DNA of 16,001 nt from JBGTBQ01 sp041749275 (GCA_041749275.1 JBGTBQ010000044.1:1-16001), one strand, 5' to 3'; shown: positions 1 through 7,042, counted from the first letter of the stretch. Notes: generated by a model not told the origin, from the letters alone. Numbers and translations are program-made.

Positions 1-693
1 CGCTTCGGCATAGTGCAGGAGCGGCTCGCCTTGCGGGGCGGGGAGTCCCAAAGCTTCGAGCAGCGTCGAGTCGTGGCGCGTGAGCGCGGCGCGGCGGAGC
101 GGCCACGGCTGATGATGGATGCGGCAGCGGAACAGCTCTTCACGGTGTGCGGTGTAGAGGCAATAGCGCTCGGTGAGAAAGAACGCCAGCGAATCGGGCG
201 CGGCTGGCTCCAGCGGTTCGCCGATCTCCCACGTCGCGCCGAAGGCGGCGGGTGCGGCGTCGCGGTGCACGCGCTCCGATTCGTAAAGAATCGTCTGACC
301 GTTCTGTTGCAGGTTCATGCGCGCATTGTAGTAGGGAAGGAAGTAGAACTTGCGTGCGCCCCAGACGGCGAGTGGGTTGCTCGCGTCCATCGAATGGAAC
401 CAGACGCCGGGCACGCCGTCGTAATGGACATAAGTTCTGACGTTCAGTTCGTGAAACGCGCTCGTGCCGGGGATGGGCGGCAGCACGGAAGCGCGCACGC
501 CCCACATCGTGAAAGGCACGATGCCGACCCACGCGCGCCCCTCGAAGGTGTCAATCGAAAGCCGCGGCGGCAGAAGCGGGCGCAAAAACTTCGGCTCCAC
601 CGGCCAGTGCATGAAGAGGAGCTTCCCCCACCACTGTCGCATTAGCGGCAGCCCGCGCGGTCGTCTGCGAATTGAGAGGCGGTCAACGTGCAT
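1..693 (-). CDS. DUF2071 (YqjF-like) family protein, 3' end cut by window edge
   Basis: The minus strand is open from an ATG at 693 to base 1 (231 codons, no stop), so the C-terminus is missing. My translation has the hallmarks of the DUF2071/YqjF family, which shares a fold with acetoacetate decarboxylase: an N-terminal QWWGKLLFMHWPVEPKFLRP block (residues 21-40), then RLSIDTFEGRAWVGIVPFTM, NVRTYVHYDGVPGVWFHSMD and FYFLPYYNARM. Family members are about 240 residues, so little is lost. Biochemical role is generally unknown; a small-molecule-binding or decarboxylase-like activity is only inferred from the fold. The start is supported by AGGAG at 705-709 (11 nt spacing), though the internal ATG before RQWWGK is possible. 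It is divergent from the amidase gene to the right. A 210-aa plus-strand frame covers the same bases but looks like no family. Confidence 0.85.
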   Translation of the reverse strand, partial: MHVDRLSIRRRPRGLPLMRQWWGKLLFMHWPVEPKFLRPLLPPRLSIDTFEGRAWVGIVPFTMWGVRASVLPPIPGTSAFHELNVRTYVHYDGVPGVWFHSMDASNPLAVWGARKFYFLPYYNARMNLQQNGQTILYESERVHRDAAPAAFGATWEIGEPLEPAAPDSLAFFLTERYCLYTAHREELFRCRIHHQPWPLRRAALTRHDSTLLEALGLPAPQGEPLLHYAEA

Positions 694-721
694 CCAGTGT
701 TAAGCTCCTGTTCGTCTCTCA

Positions 722-739
722 CGCCCGCGAGCGCGGGCG
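722..739. repeat. GC-rich hairpin in divergent intergenic region
   Basis: CGCCCGC (722-728) is perfectly complementary to GCGGGCG (733-739) around a GAGC loop. It lies 29 nt upstream of the DUF2071 start, between two divergent genes, so it is unlikely to be a terminator. It may be a leader structure for the minus-strand gene or a small dispersed palindrome. No T-run follows on either side. Confidence 0.5.
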
Positions 740-770
740 AAGTTTCAGGCAAAGTGTTTGACCCGGTGCA

Positions 771-805
771 TGGTAAATGGTAAATGGTAAACCGTGAATC
801 GTGTA
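771..805 (+). repeat. Heptanucleotide tandem repeat, (TGGTAAA)3 plus two degenerate units
   Basis: Three perfect TGGTAAA units occupy 771-791. The same 7-nt phase continues with the degenerate units CCGTGAA (792-798) and TCGTGTA (799-805). A reverse-complement copy of the motif, CATTTACCA, lies at 843-851, between the array and the amidase start. The array sits 91 nt upstream of the amidase ATG. Function is unknown; it could be a slippage-prone promoter-region repeat. Confidence 0.7.
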
Positions 806-895
806 GAGTAGAAAGCATGTTCGATGTGCCTTAACCACGCATCATTTACCAGTCACGGCTTTTATCATTCATCAAGGGGCTGCGTCACTAGCAAA

Positions 896-1666
896 ATGAA
901 ATTTCTGCCGACATTTACCCTCCTGCTCGCGCTGCAACTCTGCGCCCCGCTCGCACAGGTCAAACAGAACACCCCGGAGAAGAAGGCGGCGAACATCGCC
1001 GAGACCAAAGAAACCGTTGCCGCACCGCCGGTCATCTGCATTGACCCCGGCCACCCGTCCGAAGTCGCCAGCGGACGGACAATGCAGCACGGCACGAACG
1101 AGACGCGAGTCGCGTGGGAAGTCTCGTTGAAGCTGCGCCGGGCGTTGGAAGAGAGAGGCTATGCGGTCGTGTTGACCAAGTCGGCGGAAGACGAACTCGT
1201 CAAAAACAGGGATCGCGCGACGGTCGCCAACCGCGCGCGGGCGGCGCTGATGGTGCGTCTGCACTGCGACGCGAGCATCGAGCGCGGCTTCGCCGTCTAT
1301 TACCCGGACCGGCAGGGAAAGACGAAGGATGGCGTGGCCGGCCCCGCGCCGGAGGTCGTCGAGGGGAGCCGCCGCGCCGCGCGAGCCATCCACGGCGGGA
1401 TGTCGGAAATGCTCAAAGGCTTCCTGAATGACAACGGCATCCGCACCGATTACCAGACAAAAGTCGGACGCGAACAGGGCGGCGCGCTCACCGGCTCGAT
1501 CTTCTCGGAGGTGCCGGTCGTCACCATCGAGATGGTCGTGTTGAGCAACGAGCAGGACGCCGCCTTCATCAAGCAAGAGGAGGGACAGCGGAAGATGGCC
1601 GAGGCGATTGCCGAGGGCGTGACAAGGTTCATTTCTCCCGCCCCCGGCCAGCTTCGTAAACAGTAA
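896..1666 (+). CDS. Secreted N-acetylmuramoyl-L-alanine amidase (Amidase_3 type)
   Basis: A zinc amidase predicted to cleave the amide bond between muramic acid and the peptide stem of peptidoglycan, acting in the periplasm. From the chosen ATG it is 256 aa. Residues 1-20 form a signal peptide (MKF, hydrophobic LLLALQL core, PLA|Q cut site). The Amidase_3 domain runs from about 46 to 246 and shows the expected zinc and catalytic residues: H53 in IDPGH, E69 in TNE, H123 in RLHCD and E212 in VTIEM. It lacks an obvious cell-wall-binding or AMIN domain, so it is a minimal enzyme. The frame is open back to 824, but ATG 896 puts the signal peptide at the N-terminus. The only SD-like run, AAGGGG at 874-879, is rather far (16 nt). 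The next gene is 219 nt downstream, so separate transcription is likely. Confidence 0.88.
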   Translation: MKFLPTFTLLLALQLCAPLAQVKQNTPEKKAANIAETKETVAAPPVICIDPGHPSEVASGRTMQHGTNETRVAWEVSLKLRRALEERGYAVVLTKSAEDELVKNRDRATVANRARAALMVRLHCDASIERGFAVYYPDRQGKTKDGVAGPAPEVVEGSRRAARAIHGGMSEMLKGFLNDNGIRTDYQTKVGREQGGALTGSIFSEVPVVTIEMVVLSNEQDAAFIKQEEGQRKMAEAIAEGVTRFISPAPGQLRKQ

Positions 1667-1777
1667 TCCAGCGTCGGCGCGCCTTCGTACATTCGCCTTA
1701 AACTGGCTGGTGTTTTATCGCACTGAAGCTGATGTGAGTTTAGAGTGCAGCCTTCAGATTGTTTCTCCTACGCATTA

Positions 1778-1791
1778 CAAGCTACAGCTTG
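1778..1791. repeat. Short palindrome CAAGCT-AC-AGCTTG
   Basis: A perfect 6-bp inverted repeat with a 2-nt centre in the 219-nt gap between the amidase and the YARHG gene. It could be an operator or part of a dispersed intergenic repeat; the sequence alone does not decide. No convincing promoter is visible in the rest of this gap. Confidence 0.35.
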
Positions 1792-1871
1792 AACTCTGAA
1801 CGGCAAATCTCTTGCGACTGAACGCGAGCACGAAGACGCAAGAAGAATAGTTTAGGCTCGTTACTCCCTCG

Positions 1872-1877
1872 AAGGAG
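1872..1877 (+). promoter_or_regulatory. Shine-Dalgarno site that selects a TTG start
   Basis: AAGGAG lies 8 nt before TTG 1886, an ideal distance, but 26 nt before the first in-frame ATG (1904). This favours TTG as the real start of the four-YARHG protein. Either start leaves the hydrophobic signal-peptide core intact. Confidence 0.65.
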
Positions 1878-1885
1878 AGTTCCCC

Positions 1886-3049
1886 TTGACGAATTACAAA
1901 CAAATGCGCGGGCGAGCCGCCATCGCGCTCGCCCTGATCTTAGCCTTCCAACTCAACGCACTCGCCGCGCAGGACGCTTTGAAGAAGTGGGAGGAGTTCG
2001 ACTTCTCGAAGAACGTCGTCACGCGCGAGCAGTTAAAGCCGCTCGAACTCGAAGATTTGAAAGTCTTGCGCGGCATCGTCTTCGGTCGCCACGGTCGCAT
2101 CTTCAAGGATTACGAGATCAAGAGTTATCTCTCCGAGCGCCCGTGGTATAAGCCCGACCCGAACTTCCAGAACTCCGTGCTCAATGAAACGGAGCGCGCT
2201 AACCTCGATCTTATCCGCGAGCTTGAAGCCGGGCATCACGAGTTCGTCGAGCCGGGCGACATGCGTTGGTGGCAGACGAAGGCGCTCACCGCTGAAAAAC
2301 TTGGTGAACACACCGGCGCCGAGTGGCGCATCCTCCGCGCCGAGATCGAGGCTATCCACGGCAAGCGCTTCGACGACCAGCCGTGGCTCCAGACCTATTT
2401 CGAGGAGCGCTACTGGTACAAGCCCGACGCGGCTTACGACCCGAAGCTACTGACCGCGTTGGAGCGGCGCAACATGGTCGTGATTGACGCCGCACAGCGC
2501 AAGCAACGCAACGTCGCGCTCTCGCCCGGCGACATGGAGCACTTCCAGAAGACAGAGGTCACCGCCTCCATGTTGCAGGGTCTCGGCCTCTGGGAGCTGC
2601 GTCTGCTCCGCAACGAGGTTTACGCCCGTCGTGGGCGACAGTTCCGCACCGAATGGCTCTCGCAGTATTTCTACAGCCAGCCATGGTACGAGCCGCGTGA
2701 GGATGCGTCCGAGCCGGAACTCTCGGCGGTCGAAAAGAAAAACATCGAGACGATTGTCGCTTTCGAAAAGAAGCTGAAGGACGAGTTGAGTCTGAGACCG
2801 ATTCAAAAGGGCCTGCTCGAAGGACTCTTCCTCGAAGACGCGCGCAAACTGCGGCAGGAAATCTACGCGCGCCACGGCAAGGTCTTCAGAGACAAGTGGC
2901 TCCAGAAATACTTTCAGAGCTTTGACTGGTACAAGCCGAACCCCAGATACTCCGACAACGTGCTCTCGGCCATCGAGCGGCAGAACATCGCCTCCATCGC
3001 CGCCTACGAGAAGAAGGCGACCAGCGTCATGGACGCCATCGAGGGTTGA
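1886..3049 (+). CDS. Secreted protein with four tandem YARHG domains
   Basis: A 387-aa exported protein (TTG start). Residues 1-28 are a signal peptide (RGR then AIALALILAF, cut near LAA|Q). The rest is four repeats of about 90 aa, each ending in a YARHG domain: about 55-112 (VFGRHGRIF), 145-201 (IEAIHGKRF), 235-291 (VYARRGRQF) and 320-375 (IYARHGKVF). Each has the [YW]YKP or WYEP turn and a closing L-x-x-x-E+x-N-hydrophobic helix. Two linkers also repeat a PGDM motif (residues 123-126, 214-217). Domain 4 is canonical; domains 2 and 3 have lost the Tyr or His of the name motif. YARHG is regarded as an extracellular domain of unknown ligand. The same domain forms the ectodomain of the kinase encoded at 3704, so a shared ligand or partner role is inferred. 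Confidence 0.85.
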   Translation: MTNYKQMRGRAAIALALILAFQLNALAAQDALKKWEEFDFSKNVVTREQLKPLELEDLKVLRGIVFGRHGRIFKDYEIKSYLSERPWYKPDPNFQNSVLNETERANLDLIRELEAGHHEFVEPGDMRWWQTKALTAEKLGEHTGAEWRILRAEIEAIHGKRFDDQPWLQTYFEERYWYKPDAAYDPKLLTALERRNMVVIDAAQRKQRNVALSPGDMEHFQKTEVTASMLQGLGLWELRLLRNEVYARRGRQFRTEWLSQYFYSQPWYEPREDASEPELSAVEKKNIETIVAFEKKLKDELSLRPIQKGLLEGLFLEDARKLRQEIYARHGKVFRDKWLQKYFQSFDWYKPNPRYSDNVLSAIERQNIASIAAYEKKATSVMDAIEG

Positions 3050-3064
3050 TAAGGCCAATACCCA

Positions 3065-3081
3065 ACCCCGCGTGTCGGGGT
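3065..3081 (+). other. Intercistronic hairpin
   Basis: ACCCCG (3065-3070) pairs with CGGGGT (3076-3081) around CGTGT, in the 63-nt gap between the YARHG gene and the coiled-coil gene. No T-run follows, so full termination is unlikely. It may stabilise or process the upstream mRNA, or partly attenuate expression. Confidence 0.4.
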
Positions 3082-3112
3082 CACAAAATGAAAAAGTGTT
3101 GAGGAGACGGTA

Positions 3113-3694
3113 ATGTCATCTGAAGATAGAATCCTACGCCTCGAAAATGCAATGGCTACGCTCGCCGAACTTAGCGCAGGCCATGAGCAGCGCATTGCCC
3201 GGCTCGAAGAAAGCTTCACACGACTCGAAGAAGGCTTCATACGACTCGAAGAAGGCTTCATACGACTCGAACAGACTTCCGCCCGGCTTGAAGTGGGCCT
3301 CACGCGGCTCGAAGAAGGCTTCACGCAACTCGAACAGACTACCGTGCGGCTTGAAGAAATAAACCGCGCACTTTTGCAGGTCGTCACCGATCAGCAGCGA
3401 CGTGTCGTGCGACTCGAAGAGTCTTTAGTCACCGTCATCGAGCTAACAGGCCGTCATAATGAAGGGCTGGCCGAATTGCGAGTGGCTCAGGCGGAGTCTG
3501 AGAAGAAGATTGCTATTCTCGCCGAGACTCAGGCGCAAACGGATTTAGCGTTGAAGAACCTTGCCGACGCGCAAGCTCATTCGGATTTAGCGTTGAAGAA
3601 CCTTGCCGACGCGCAAGCTCATTCGGATCGGCGACTCGACGCCCTGATTGACATCGTGCAGGGTGGGCGCAACGGACAGCCGCCGAATAGTTAG
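3113..3694 (+). CDS. Heptad-repeat coiled-coil protein, function unknown
   Basis: A 193-aa soluble protein without signal peptide, TM segment or recognisable catalytic domain. Residues 30-85 are eight consecutive seven-residue units of the form RLEEGF[IT], a regular heptad suggesting a long parallel coiled coil. Residues about 120-178 contain AQ-rich helical repeats, two of which (LKNLADAQAHSD) are identical. A good SD (AGGAG 3102-3106, 6 nt spacing) supports the ATG. It ends 9 nt before the kinase start, so the two are very probably cotranscribed, perhaps translationally coupled. A scaffold or oligomerisation role next to the kinase is inferred only. I do not recognise a named family. Confidence 0.75.
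   Translation: MSSEDRILRLENAMATLAELSAGHEQRIARLEESFTRLEEGFIRLEEGFIRLEQTSARLEVGLTRLEEGFTQLEQTTVRLEEINRALLQVVTDQQRRVVRLEESLVTVIELTGRHNEGLAELRVAQAESEKKIAILAETQAQTDLALKNLADAQAHSDLALKNLADAQAHSDRRLDALIDIVQGGRNGQPPNS
3200..3367 (+). repeat. 21-bp coding repeat array (eight heptads)
   Basis: Eight 21-nt units encode the RLEEGFI-type heptads. Units at 3221-3241 and 3242-3262 are identical (each begins CGACTCGAAGAAGG); the others have diverged. The 21-nt period keeps frame and coiled-coil register, so unit gain or loss would change rod length without a frameshift. Confidence 0.8.
3541..3624 (+). repeat. Perfect 42-bp tandem duplication inside the coiled-coil gene
   Basis: Bases 3541-3582 and 3583-3624 are identical and begin GGATTTAGCG. 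A third copy breaks off after GGAT at 3625-3628. The unit is 14 codons (two heptads), so it preserves frame. Absence of even synonymous differences suggests a recent duplication or ongoing homogenisation. Confidence 0.88.
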
Positions 3695-3703
3695 ACCTGA
3701 ACT

Positions 3704-5884
3704 ATGAACATGAATTGTCCGCAGTGCCAACAGCCGATTCGAGAAGGCGCGCTCTTCTGTACGAAGTGCGGCGCGCGGACGATGAGTGCGCGCGACTCGC
3801 TGGCGGAGTCGGTGCCGACCGCCGAACCGTCCGCGCGGGGTGGGAGCCGGAACTCGACCGTGTTGGATAAAGATGTCTTGATGGGGCGCGTGCTGGACGG
3901 CAAGTATGAGATCGTCTCCCCGCTCGGAGAGGGCGGAATGGGCGCGGTCTATCGCGCGCGGCGCGTCCACATCGGCGACGAAGTGGCGGTCAAGGTCTTG
4001 CACCCGCGCTTCGTCAACGACGAAACGCTCGTCGAACGTTTCCGCCGCGAGGCGCGCGCCGCCGCGCAGCTCCATCATCCGAACGTCGTCATCATCCACG
4101 ACTATGGCGAGGCGGGCGGCGCCGAGGCGTTCGCCTACATCGTCATGGAGCTGGTGCGGGGCGCCTCCTTGCGCGGGGTGTTGCAGAGCGAGGAAAGGCT
4201 CGATGCGGCGCGGGCCGTCTCGCTGATGCGCGACATCTGCGCGGGCGTGGGCGCGGCCCACCGCCGACAGATCGTCCACCGCGACCTCAAGCCGGACAAC
4301 ATCATCGTCATGCCGCCCGACGATGACCACGACGGCGAGCGCGTCAAGGTCGTGGATTTCGGCATCGCCAAACTACGCGACATGGCCTCGGACAGCACGC
4401 TCACGCAGGCCGGCGCGGTCGTCGGCACGCCCTACTACATGTCGCCCGAACAGTGCCGCGGCGAATCGCTCGACGCGCGGGCCGATGTCTACAGCCTCGG
4501 CGCGATGCTCTACGAAATGCTCGCCGGGTCGCCGCCCTTTACGGCCCCGTCCGTCACGGGTGTGATTGCCAAACACCTGACCGAAGCGCCGCCCCGCATA
4601 CCCGACGACTTGCAGGTTCCGCGCGCCCTACAGGAGACGGTCATGCGCGCGCTCGCCAAAGACCCGGACGCACGGCAACGGGACGCGGCGGAGTTCGCGC
4701 GCGAGATTCAGGCGGCGACGGAGAGTAAGGGCGCGGTAGCGACTGAACGCACCGAGACCCCTGTGTCTGTAATGACGGAGACGCCGCAACCCGCGCCCTT
4801 CGTTCCAGTGCAAGCGCAGCCTTCGCAAGTGCAACCTCCACCAGTCCCGACCTCGCACGGACACGCTCCTGTTCCGACCGACCCCCGGCAGTTCGCGCCG
4901 CCCACGCAAGCGCCGCCGCCGCACTATACTGCTGCTCCGCCGCCGCAACAGCCCGCCGCGCCGCGCCGCAAGTCGCGCGCGCCGCTCGTCATCGGCCTGC
5001 TTGTCCTGTCTCTCATTGCCATTTCCGTTGTCGGGATTGCGGCACTGATTTACATCGGCAGCAGTGGCGGCGAAGGAGGCACGACAGCTATCTCTCAAGC
5101 CGACCCGGTGAGTCCGAGTACCGACGTGACCCCTTCGCCGTCCAGTACAACCGACGAAGAGCTAACAGCGGGAGAGATAACAGAGGCACGGGAGTCCGAT
5201 GCGTTAAGCCGCGCTGAAACGAAGGCTGTCTCCGGCGCAACCCTCACATCTGAAGACCTCGCCAGCCTGAAACCCGCCGAGTTGCGACTGTTGCGGAACA
5301 CGCTGTTCGCGCGTCACGGGCGCGTTTTTAATGACGCGGAGCTGAAGAAATATTTCGAGGGGCGCGGCTGGTACAAACCGAACAGCGCTTTTAACGAAAG
5401 CCTGCTCACGAATGCCGACCGCGCTAACGCCGAACTCATCAAGTCGGTTGAGAGTGGCGGCACGGCGTCGCCCCCGGCTGACACGGCGAGGGTCACATCC
5501 GAGGTGTCTGACACGATCCACGCATGGGCCGGCGCGACGCGCGCCAAGCTGCTCGACCTGCACATGATTTATTACGCTGACAAGCTTGATACCTATTACC
5601 GGATGTCGAACGTGCCCGCCTCGACCGTGCGCGCCGACCGCGCTCGCGTTTTCGCGCGCTACAATTCGATGGACGTGGAATTGTCAGACGTAAAGGTCAC
5701 GCTCGACGCTTCGGGCGCGCGCGCGACCGCCACTTTCGATAAATCGTGGGACTTCGAGGCCGCCGACAAAAACTCGATTGGCTCAGTGCGCCAGCAGCTC
5801 ACGCTGTCGAAGGTCGGCGGTCGCTGGCTCATTACGGGCGAGAAGGATTTAGAAGTCCACTACACGAACAGCGAAACGAATTGA
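3704..5884 (+). CDS. Transmembrane Ser/Thr protein kinase with zinc ribbon and YARHG ectodomain
   Basis: A 726-aa Hanks-type kinase. Order: zinc ribbon (C5, C8, C19, C22); kinase domain about 68-330 with the glycine loop GEGGMGAVY (75-83), VAVK Lys97, catalytic HRDLKPDN with Asp194, DFG 218-220 and the SPEQ of the activation segment; a Pro/Gln-rich linker (about 350-425); one TM helix (about 428-451); a YARHG domain (about 515-580, LFARHGRVF and GWYKP); and a C-terminal region (about 600-726) resembling an NTF2/SnoaL-like fold. The kinase is cytoplasmic, so the YARHG and C-terminal parts face the periplasm and could sense a ligand. It starts 9 nt after the coiled-coil gene without a clear SD, suggesting translational coupling; ATG 3710 is an alternative. 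Substrates are unknown. Confidence 0.92.
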   Translation: MNMNCPQCQQPIREGALFCTKCGARTMSARDSLAESVPTAEPSARGGSRNSTVLDKDVLMGRVLDGKYEIVSPLGEGGMGAVYRARRVHIGDEVAVKVLHPRFVNDETLVERFRREARAAAQLHHPNVVIIHDYGEAGGAEAFAYIVMELVRGASLRGVLQSEERLDAARAVSLMRDICAGVGAAHRRQIVHRDLKPDNIIVMPPDDDHDGERVKVVDFGIAKLRDMASDSTLTQAGAVVGTPYYMSPEQCRGESLDARADVYSLGAMLYEMLAGSPPFTAPSVTGVIAKHLTEAPPRIPDDLQVPRALQETVMRALAKDPDARQRDAAEFAREIQAATESKGAVATERTETPVSVMTETPQPAPFVPVQAQPSQVQPPPVPTSHGHAPVPTDPRQFAPPTQAPPPHYTAAPPPQQPAAPRRKSRAPLVIGLLVLSLIAISVVGIAALIYIGSSGGEGGTTAISQADPVSPSTDVTPSPSSTTDEELTAGEITEARESDALSRAETKAVSGATLTSEDLASLKPAELRLLRNTLFARHGRVFNDAELKKYFEGRGWYKPNSAFNESLLTNADRANAELIKSVESGGTASPPADTARVTSEVSDTIHAWAGATRAKLLDLHMIYYADKLDTYYRMSNVPASTVRADRARVFARYNSMDVELSDVKVTLDASGARATATFDKSWDFEAADKNSIGSVRQQLTLSKVGGRWLITGEKDLEVHYTNSETN

Positions 5885-5894
5885 AAGGCGGGCC

Positions 5895-5913
5895 AGAGGG
5901 GGCCAGCCCCTCT
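5895..5913 (+). terminator. Hairpin after the kinase gene
   Basis: AGAGGGG (5895-5901) pairs with CCCCTCT (5907-5913) around GCCAG, 10 nt after the kinase stop. The stem is strong but lacks a following T-run, so it may be a weak or factor-assisted terminator closing the YARHG/coiled-coil/kinase unit. The rest of the gap to the acetyltransferase shows no clear promoter. Confidence 0.45.
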
Positions 5914-5998
5914 CCCAGACCTACGAGGCCGGGTGGCTTGAAACAAAGAGCGCCGTCGGGAAAAGCGGCTTGCCCCCGCTCCCGCGAGACGAGAATTG

Positions 5999-6469
5999 AT
6001 GATTGATTCGAAGTCACAAAATTTCGCCGTGAGGAGAGACGTTGCGCGGGATATTGACGCGCTGGTTGAGTTCAATCTGGCGATGGCGCGCGAGACCGAG
6101 GCGAAAGACCTCTCGCCCGAAGTGCTCCGCGCGGGCGTCAGCCATTTCATCGAGATGGCGCGATACGGTTTTTACCTCGTGGCCGAAGATGGTGGCGAAA
6201 CCGTCGGCTCGCTCATGGTCACTTACGAATGGAGCGACTGGCGCGACGGCCTCTTCTGGTGGATTCAGAGCGTCTACGTCCGCCCCTCGCACCGCCGGCG
6301 CGGCGTCTACCGCGGTCTGTACGAGACCGTCAAGCGACTCGCCGCCGCCGAACCCTCCGTCCGCGGCTTCCGCCTCTACGTCGAGAAGGAGAACACGGTC
6401 GCGCAGGCGACCTACGAGCGGCTGGGGATGTCAGAGACGTATTACATGATGTTCGAGGAGCTGCTCTAA
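5999..6469 (+). CDS. GNAT family N-acetyltransferase
   Basis: A 156-aa cytoplasmic acetyl-CoA-dependent acetyltransferase; the acceptor substrate cannot be read from the sequence. It shows the GNAT order: beta strands with VGSLMVTYE (69-77), motif A SVYVRPSHRRRGVYRGLY (91-108) and the motif B N-x-x-A-x-x-x-Y-x-x-x-G pattern at N133, A136, Y140, G144. Motif A has RRRGVY where R/Q-x-x-G-x-G/A is usual, so the pyrophosphate loop ends in a Tyr. ATG 5999 is preferred; an adjacent in-frame TTG (5996) adds one residue. No strong SD is visible. It lies in the same direction as perR, with a 127-nt gap, and is probably independent of it. Confidence 0.85.
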   Translation: MIDSKSQNFAVRRDVARDIDALVEFNLAMARETEAKDLSPEVLRAGVSHFIEMARYGFYLVAEDGGETVGSLMVTYEWSDWRDGLFWWIQSVYVRPSHRRRGVYRGLYETVKRLAAAEPSVRGFRLYVEKENTVAQATYERLGMSETYYMMFEELL

Positions 6470-6510
6470 AGGTTCGTCAGTAAAGAGGTCGGGCCGGAGG
6501 CTGATAAAAA

Positions 6511-6525
6511 CAATAATTACTATTG
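6511..6525. promoter_or_regulatory. PerR-box-like operator upstream of perR
   Basis: CAATAATTACTATTG is an imperfect 7-1-7 inverted repeat (6 of 7 pairs), the geometry of Fur-family operators, and it resembles the B. subtilis PerR box. It lies 71 nt before the perR ATG. Two TTGACT hexamers (6523-6528, overlapping the box, and 6536-6541) could be -35 elements, but no good -10 sits at standard spacing. Its exact reverse complement occurs in the katA promoter, which strongly suggests autoregulation of perR. Confidence 0.75.
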
Positions 6526-6596
6526 ACTTGGGCGGTTGACTTTTCCAGCGGCTGGATTCACTATATGCTCGTTTGATCGCATCGGAACGATTTTGT

Positions 6597-7034
6597 ATGG
6601 GCGCGAAGAAACAAATCCAACGGCGAGATGCATTGCGGCAAAAGCTCAACACGCAGGGGGCGCAACTGACGACCCAGCGCGCCGCCGTCTATGAATATCT
6701 GAGCGAAGTCGCGCACCACCCGACCGCTGAAGAAGTCTTCCTCGCCGTCAAGTCGAAATTGCCACGCTTGAGTCTGGCGACCGTCTACAAGAATCTGGAG
6801 GCGCTCGTGCAATGCGGGGCCGTGTCGAAACTGACTTACGGCGACGCCTCGGCCCGTTACGATATCCGCACCGACCATCATTACCACACGCGCTGTCTCG
6901 CGTGCGGGCGCATCTGGGATGTGAACGCCACGCAGGGCACGGAACTGCTCAAGTTGATCAAGCCCCAAGCGGGGTTTGAGGTGAAGGACTACCGGTTGGA
7001 ACTGCTCGGACACTGCCGGGAGTGCCGCCAGTAA
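6597..7034 (+). CDS. perR: Peroxide-responsive Fur-family repressor PerR
   Basis: A 145-aa metal-dependent repressor that derepresses peroxide defence when H2O2 oxidises its metal-binding histidines. The N-terminal winged helix (about 20-85) contains LTTQRAAVYEYL and SLATVYKNLEAL. The dimerisation domain follows. Against B. subtilis PerR from memory, every key residue is shifted by exactly +4: regulatory ligands H41, D89, H95, H97, D108 (H37, D85, H91, H93, D104) and structural zinc cysteines C100, C103, C140, C143. The Asp at 108 is the feature associated with PerR-type peroxide sensing in B. subtilis. ATG 6597 is chosen with GGAA at 6584-6587; an upstream in-frame TTG (6573) would add eight residues. 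Catalase lies directly downstream and both genes carry the same operator. Confidence 0.9.
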   Translation: MGAKKQIQRRDALRQKLNTQGAQLTTQRAAVYEYLSEVAHHPTAEEVFLAVKSKLPRLSLATVYKNLEALVQCGAVSKLTYGDASARYDIRTDHHYHTRCLACGRIWDVNATQGTELLKLIKPQAGFEVKDYRLELLGHCRECRQ

Positions 7035-7042
7035 TATGGCAA

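Noticed and set aside
13..645. 210-aa plus-strand frame at the left edge
   Set aside because: It is antisense to a clear DUF2071 protein, has no recognisable domain and an Arg/Glu/Ala-rich composition typical of shadow frames in GC-rich DNA.
3587..4330. 247-aa minus-strand frame antisense to the coiled-coil and kinase genes
   Set aside because: It crosses the boundary of two supported genes and overlaps the kinase motifs; shadow frame.
6545..6555. CCAGC-G-GCTGG palindrome upstream of perR as a second operator
   Set aside because: Only 11 bp, GC-rich and unlike the AT-rich PerR boxes; no second copy seen near katA.
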